From contig NZ_MSCO01000003.1 of assembly GCF_002954705.1 (NCBI RefSeq), positions 62,001-126,000 on the forward strand: DNA of 64,000 bases, given 5' to 3'. The first letter of the stretch is position 1. Each line of letters begins with the position of its first letter. Below the pieces are notes generated by a model. That model made no database searches. It was not told the DNA's origin and saw only the letters and a program-made list of their open reading frames with translations. Positions 61,673 through 64,000 of the stretch are shown here, piece after piece. The position numbers and the translations under genes were made by a program. The stretch comes from Aliivibrio sifiae. Lineage in GTDB: Bacteria; Pseudomonadota; Gammaproteobacteria; Enterobacterales; Vibrionaceae.

Positions 61673-61681
61673 TTGTCCACA
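61673..61681 (+). promoter_or_regulatory. near-consensus DnaA box upstream of polA
   Basis: TTGTCCACA differs by one base from the strong DnaA box TTATCCACA. It lies in the 370-base ryhB-polA intergenic region. Confidence 0.4.
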
Positions 61682-61814
61682 AGGGATGATCAAGTGAGGA
61701 TCTCTTTGTTGATCGTTTTAGTTGAACTAAGTTTTTGATTTTTTGGTTTTTAATCTGCTTTTTTTGAACTGATAAAATAGTTATTAATTGCGCGAAAAAT
61801 AATTACAAACAGAG

Positions 61815-61823
61815 TTATCCACA
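61815..61823 (+). promoter_or_regulatory. perfect DnaA box upstream of polA
   Basis: TTATCCACA is an exact consensus DnaA box, 132 bases before the polA start and in an AT-rich stretch. The function, if any, could be DnaA-dependent control of polA. Confidence 0.5.
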
Positions 61824-61954
61824 GATGAGTTATAAATGTAATGTGAACTTTTGATAAATAAAATGAGAAAAAAGGAATGAAGAGCAGCATTTTGATGTGG
61901 CTTGGGTATAAAATGAAACTCATTGATCATAATAACTTCTGGATAATACCGACT

Positions 61955-64000
61955 ATGGCAAGAATTCCTGATAATCCATTCATCTTAGTGGATGGCTCTT
62001 CGTATCTTTTCCGTGCGTATCACGCAGCGCCTAATTTTACTAATGGCGACGGCCAACCAACGGGTGCGGTGTATGGCGTTATCAACATGCTACGTAGTCT
62101 TCTTAAACAATTTGAAACGGATCGTGTTGCGGTTATTTTTGATGCGAAAGGAAAAACCTTCCGTAATGATATGTATCCAGAATACAAAGCAAATCGTCCG
62201 CCAATGCCAGATGATTTACGTTGCCAAATAGAGCCTTTACATAAATTGATCAAAGCAATGGGCCTACCATTGATCTCTATCTCAGGTGTAGAAGCCGATG
62301 ATGTGATTGGTACATTAGCATCTCAAGCATCGAAAGCGGGTATTCCAGTACTGATCAGTACTGGTGATAAAGATATGGCACAGCTGGTTGATGAAAACGT
62401 AACACTTATTAATACCATGACAAATGTGATCATGGGGCCTGAAGGCGTTGAAGAGAAATTCGGCGTTCCACCAGAGCTGATTATTGATTATCTCGCACTA
62501 ATGGGTGATACCTCAGATAACATTCCGGGCGTTCCTGGCATTGGTGACAAAACAGCAAGAGCACTATTGCAAGGTGTGGGTGGCTTAGATGCGCTTTATG
62601 CCAACCTTGATGATATAGCACCATTAGGCTTCCGTGGCTCAAAAGGCATGGCGAAGAAGTTAGAAGAGAATAAAGAAGGGGCTTACCTTTCTTATGAACT
62701 AGCAACGATTAAGCTTGATGTTGAATTAGAGCAAACCCCTGAAGATCTTGTAAAACAAGAGCCAAATGTGGATGAGTTAATTCAGATGTTTGGTCAAATG
62801 AATTTTAAGCGTTGGCTTACGGAAATGCTGGACGGCAGTGATGGCAAGATCGTTTCACATGAAACATCAGCAAATCGAGCGGTAAGCTCATCATCAGACA
62901 GCGCTAATGAAGCTGAAGAAGAAACAATTGTTGCAGCTCAAGTTGATCGCTCAAAGTATGAAACTATCTTGACCCAAGACGCTTTCTTGTCGTGGTTAGA
63001 AAAATTAAACAATGCTGAAGTGGCTGCATTTGATACAGAAACTGACAGTCTAGATTACATGGTGGCTAACCTAATTGGTCTGTCATTTGCCATCGAAGAA
63101 GGTGAAGCGGCGTATGTGGCTGTTGCTCATGACTACCTTGATGCCCCTGAGCAACTTGATCGTGATTGGGTTCTTGAGCAATTAAAACCGTATTTAGAAG
63201 ATGACAGCAAAGCAAAAGTGGGTCAAAACTTAAAATACGATGCAAGTGTATTGGCGCGTTATGATATCGAAATGAAAGGCATTAAATTCGATACCATGTT
63301 GGAGTCATACGTTTATAACAGCGTCGCTGGTAAGCACAACATGGATAGCCTAGCACTGCGTTACTTACAGCATAATACGATTTCATTTGAAGAGATCGCA
63401 GGTAAAGGTAAGAAACAACTTACGTTTAACCAAATTGCATTAGATGAAGCGGCACCTTATGCGGCGGAAGATGCTGACATCACACTGCGTCTACATAATG
63501 TATTGCACGCAAAATTAGTAGCGGATGAAAAATTAAATACCGTCTTTACTGATATTGAGCTTCCTTTGATTTCTGTTCTTTCTCGTATGGAAAGAAAAGG
63601 GGTTTATATTGATGACATGCTGCTTTCTGCACAATCACTTGAGATTGGCCAGCGTCTTGATGAGTTAGAAAAAGCGGCGTATGAAGTTGCAGGACAAGAG
63701 TTCAACATGAACTCTCCAAAACAGCTTCAAGCGATTCTATTTGAGAAAATGGAACTACCAGTTATTAAAAAGACGCCATCAGGTGCTGCATCAACCAATG
63801 AAGAAGTACTGCAAGAATTGGCTTTAGAGTATGAACTTCCTAAGCTGATTTTAGAATACCGTGGTTTAGCCAAGTTGAAATCAACCTATACAGATAAACT
63901 ACCGAAGATGATAAATCCGTCTACGGGTCGTGTACATACCTCTTATCATCAAGCGGTAACAGCGACGGGGCGTTTATCATCGACTGATCCAAACTTACAA
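61955..64000 (+). CDS. polA: PolA, DNA polymerase I (5' part, runs off the window)
   Basis: The first 682 codons of DNA polymerase I are in frame to the last base; the full protein should be about 930 residues. The 5'-3' exonuclease (about 1-320) shows [76 protein letters not shown]. The 3'-5' exonuclease-like domain (about 340-520) keeps [21 protein letters not shown] and [12 protein letters not shown]. The polymerase domain begins near residue 530 and is cut after [17 protein letters not shown] 61955 ([14 protein letters not shown]). Confidence 0.97.
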   Translation, partial: MARIPDNPFILVDGSSYLFRAYHAAPNFTNGDGQPTGAVYGVINMLRSLLKQFETDRVAVIFDAKGKTFRNDMYPEYKANRPPMPDDLRCQIEPLHKLIKAMGLPLISISGVEADDVIGTLASQASKAGIPVLISTGDKDMAQLVDENVTLINTMTNVIMGPEGVEEKFGVPPELIIDYLALMGDTSDNIPGVPGIGDKTARALLQGVGGLDALYANLDDIAPLGFRGSKGMAKKLEENKEGAYLSYELATIKLDVELEQTPEDLVKQEPNVDELIQMFGQMNFKRWLTEMLDGSDGKIVSHETSANRAVSSSSDSANEAEEETIVAAQVDRSKYETILTQDAFLSWLEKLNNAEVAAFDTETDSLDYMVANLIGLSFAIEEGEAAYVAVAHDYLDAPEQLDRDWVLEQLKPYLEDDSKAKVGQNLKYDASVLARYDIEMKGIKFDTMLESYVYNSVAGKHNMDSLALRYLQHNTISFEEIAGKGKKQLTFNQIALDEAAPYAAEDADITLRLHNVLHAKLVADEKLNTVFTDIELPLISVLSRMERKGVYIDDMLLSAQSLEIGQRLDELEKAAYEVAGQEFNMNSPKQLQAILFEKMELPVIKKTPSGAASTNEEVLQELALEYELPKLILEYRGLAKLKSTYTDKLPKMINPSTGRVHTSYHQAVTATGRLSSTDPNLQ
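62851..62866. promoter_or_regulatory. degenerate parS-like sequence within polA
   Basis: CGTTTCACATGAAACA matches the parS consensus at 14 of 16 positions but has the central CACGTG changed to CACATG. It is 40 kb from the main cluster and encodes HETSA-type residues in an unconserved linker of PolA. Probably chance or a decayed site. Confidence 0.25.

Larger units (their letters stand above)
61582..61954. other. intergenic region between ryhB and polA
   Basis: A 370-base, very AT-rich segment. It holds two DnaA boxes (61673 and 61815) and a TATAAA-like polA promoter region near 61832-61862. A small ATG frame near 61878 has no ribosome site. I see no further RNA gene. Confidence 0.45.

Noticed and set aside
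62020-62253. Several ORFs opposite or out of frame in polA, uvrD, rho, fadB and ubiD
   Set aside because: They are shadows in other frames of long conserved genes, with no ribosome sites or recognised motifs.
62851-62866. Additional functional parS in polA
   Set aside because: Two mismatches include the central CpG, and it is 40 kb from the other sites; recorded only as degenerate.

Overview
The window looks like chromosome I of a low-GC Vibrionaceae bacterium, most probably Aliivibrio (Vibrio) fischeri or a close relative, not far from the replication origin. The evidence is: Vibrio-type protein sequences throughout; E. coli-like origin-side gene blocks (fadBA/yigZ-trkH-hemG, rmuC-ubiEJB-tatABC, gppA/rhlB/trxA/rho, hemCDXY/cyaA, uvrD, rarD, recQ, polA); tandem csrB genes with GacA boxes; a ryhB gene just upstream of polA; and a cluster of chromosomal parS (ParB) sites. 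I see no phage, insertion sequence, transposase gene or CRISPR array. The region is core housekeeping sequence with unusually rich RNA regulation.

Layout. 0-4 kb: small membrane proteins, tusA, a LysR regulator, an acuI-type reductase and a 24-residue ORF. 4.1-7.5 kb: fadBA (beta-oxidation) with a FadR operator. 7.7-10.4 kb: yigZ-trkH-hemG. 10.5-10.9 kb: tRNA-Trp followed by two decayed tandem copies of its 3' half. 11-13.8 kb: an M16 peptidase lipoprotein behind a Fur-box-like site. 14.2-15.8 kb: a fluoride riboswitch and a fluoride-type CLC transporter. 16-22 kb: a TPP riboswitch and thiCEFSGH, interspersed with parS sites. 22-28 kb: an aminopeptidase P-like enzyme, a LysR/MFS divergent pair, a small H-NS-N-domain-like protein and a DMT transporter. 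28.3-34.3 kb: rmuC-ubiE-ubiJ-ubiB-tatABC. 34.4-36.2 kb: two tandem csrB sRNA genes, each with its own GacA box and followed by a long palindromic repeat. 36.2-43.2 kb: tatD-type gene, hemB, gppA, rhlB, trxA, rho. 43.3-47.5 kb: a secreted hypothetical protein, an enlarged ubiD, a ferredoxin and fre. 47.6-51.7 kb: hemCDXY on the minus strand, divergent from cyaA with a CRP site. 54.6-61.3 kb: uvrD, a zinc-ribbon ORF, rarD, recQ, a small gene, and yhhQ behind a preQ1-I riboswitch. 61.4 kb to the end: ryhB and the 5' part of polA.

How the parts work together. Three metabolite or ion riboswitches (fluoride, TPP, preQ1) each sit in front of the gene expected for their ligand. Two Fur-box candidates (the M16 peptidase and ryhB) point to iron control. 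Two csrB copies feed the Gac/Csr pathway. Haem synthesis is spread over three loci (hemG, hemB, hemCDXY), and ubiquinone synthesis over ubiEJB and ubiD.

The items I would look at first are the tandem csrB/palindrome duplication with diverged promoters, the small H-NS-oligomerization-domain-like protein, the Fur-linked M16 lipoprotein peptidase, the internal C-terminal duplication in UbiD, the parS cluster inside the thiamine operon, and the decayed tRNA-Trp repeats. All identifications come from reading the sequence and remembered family features; no database search was run.
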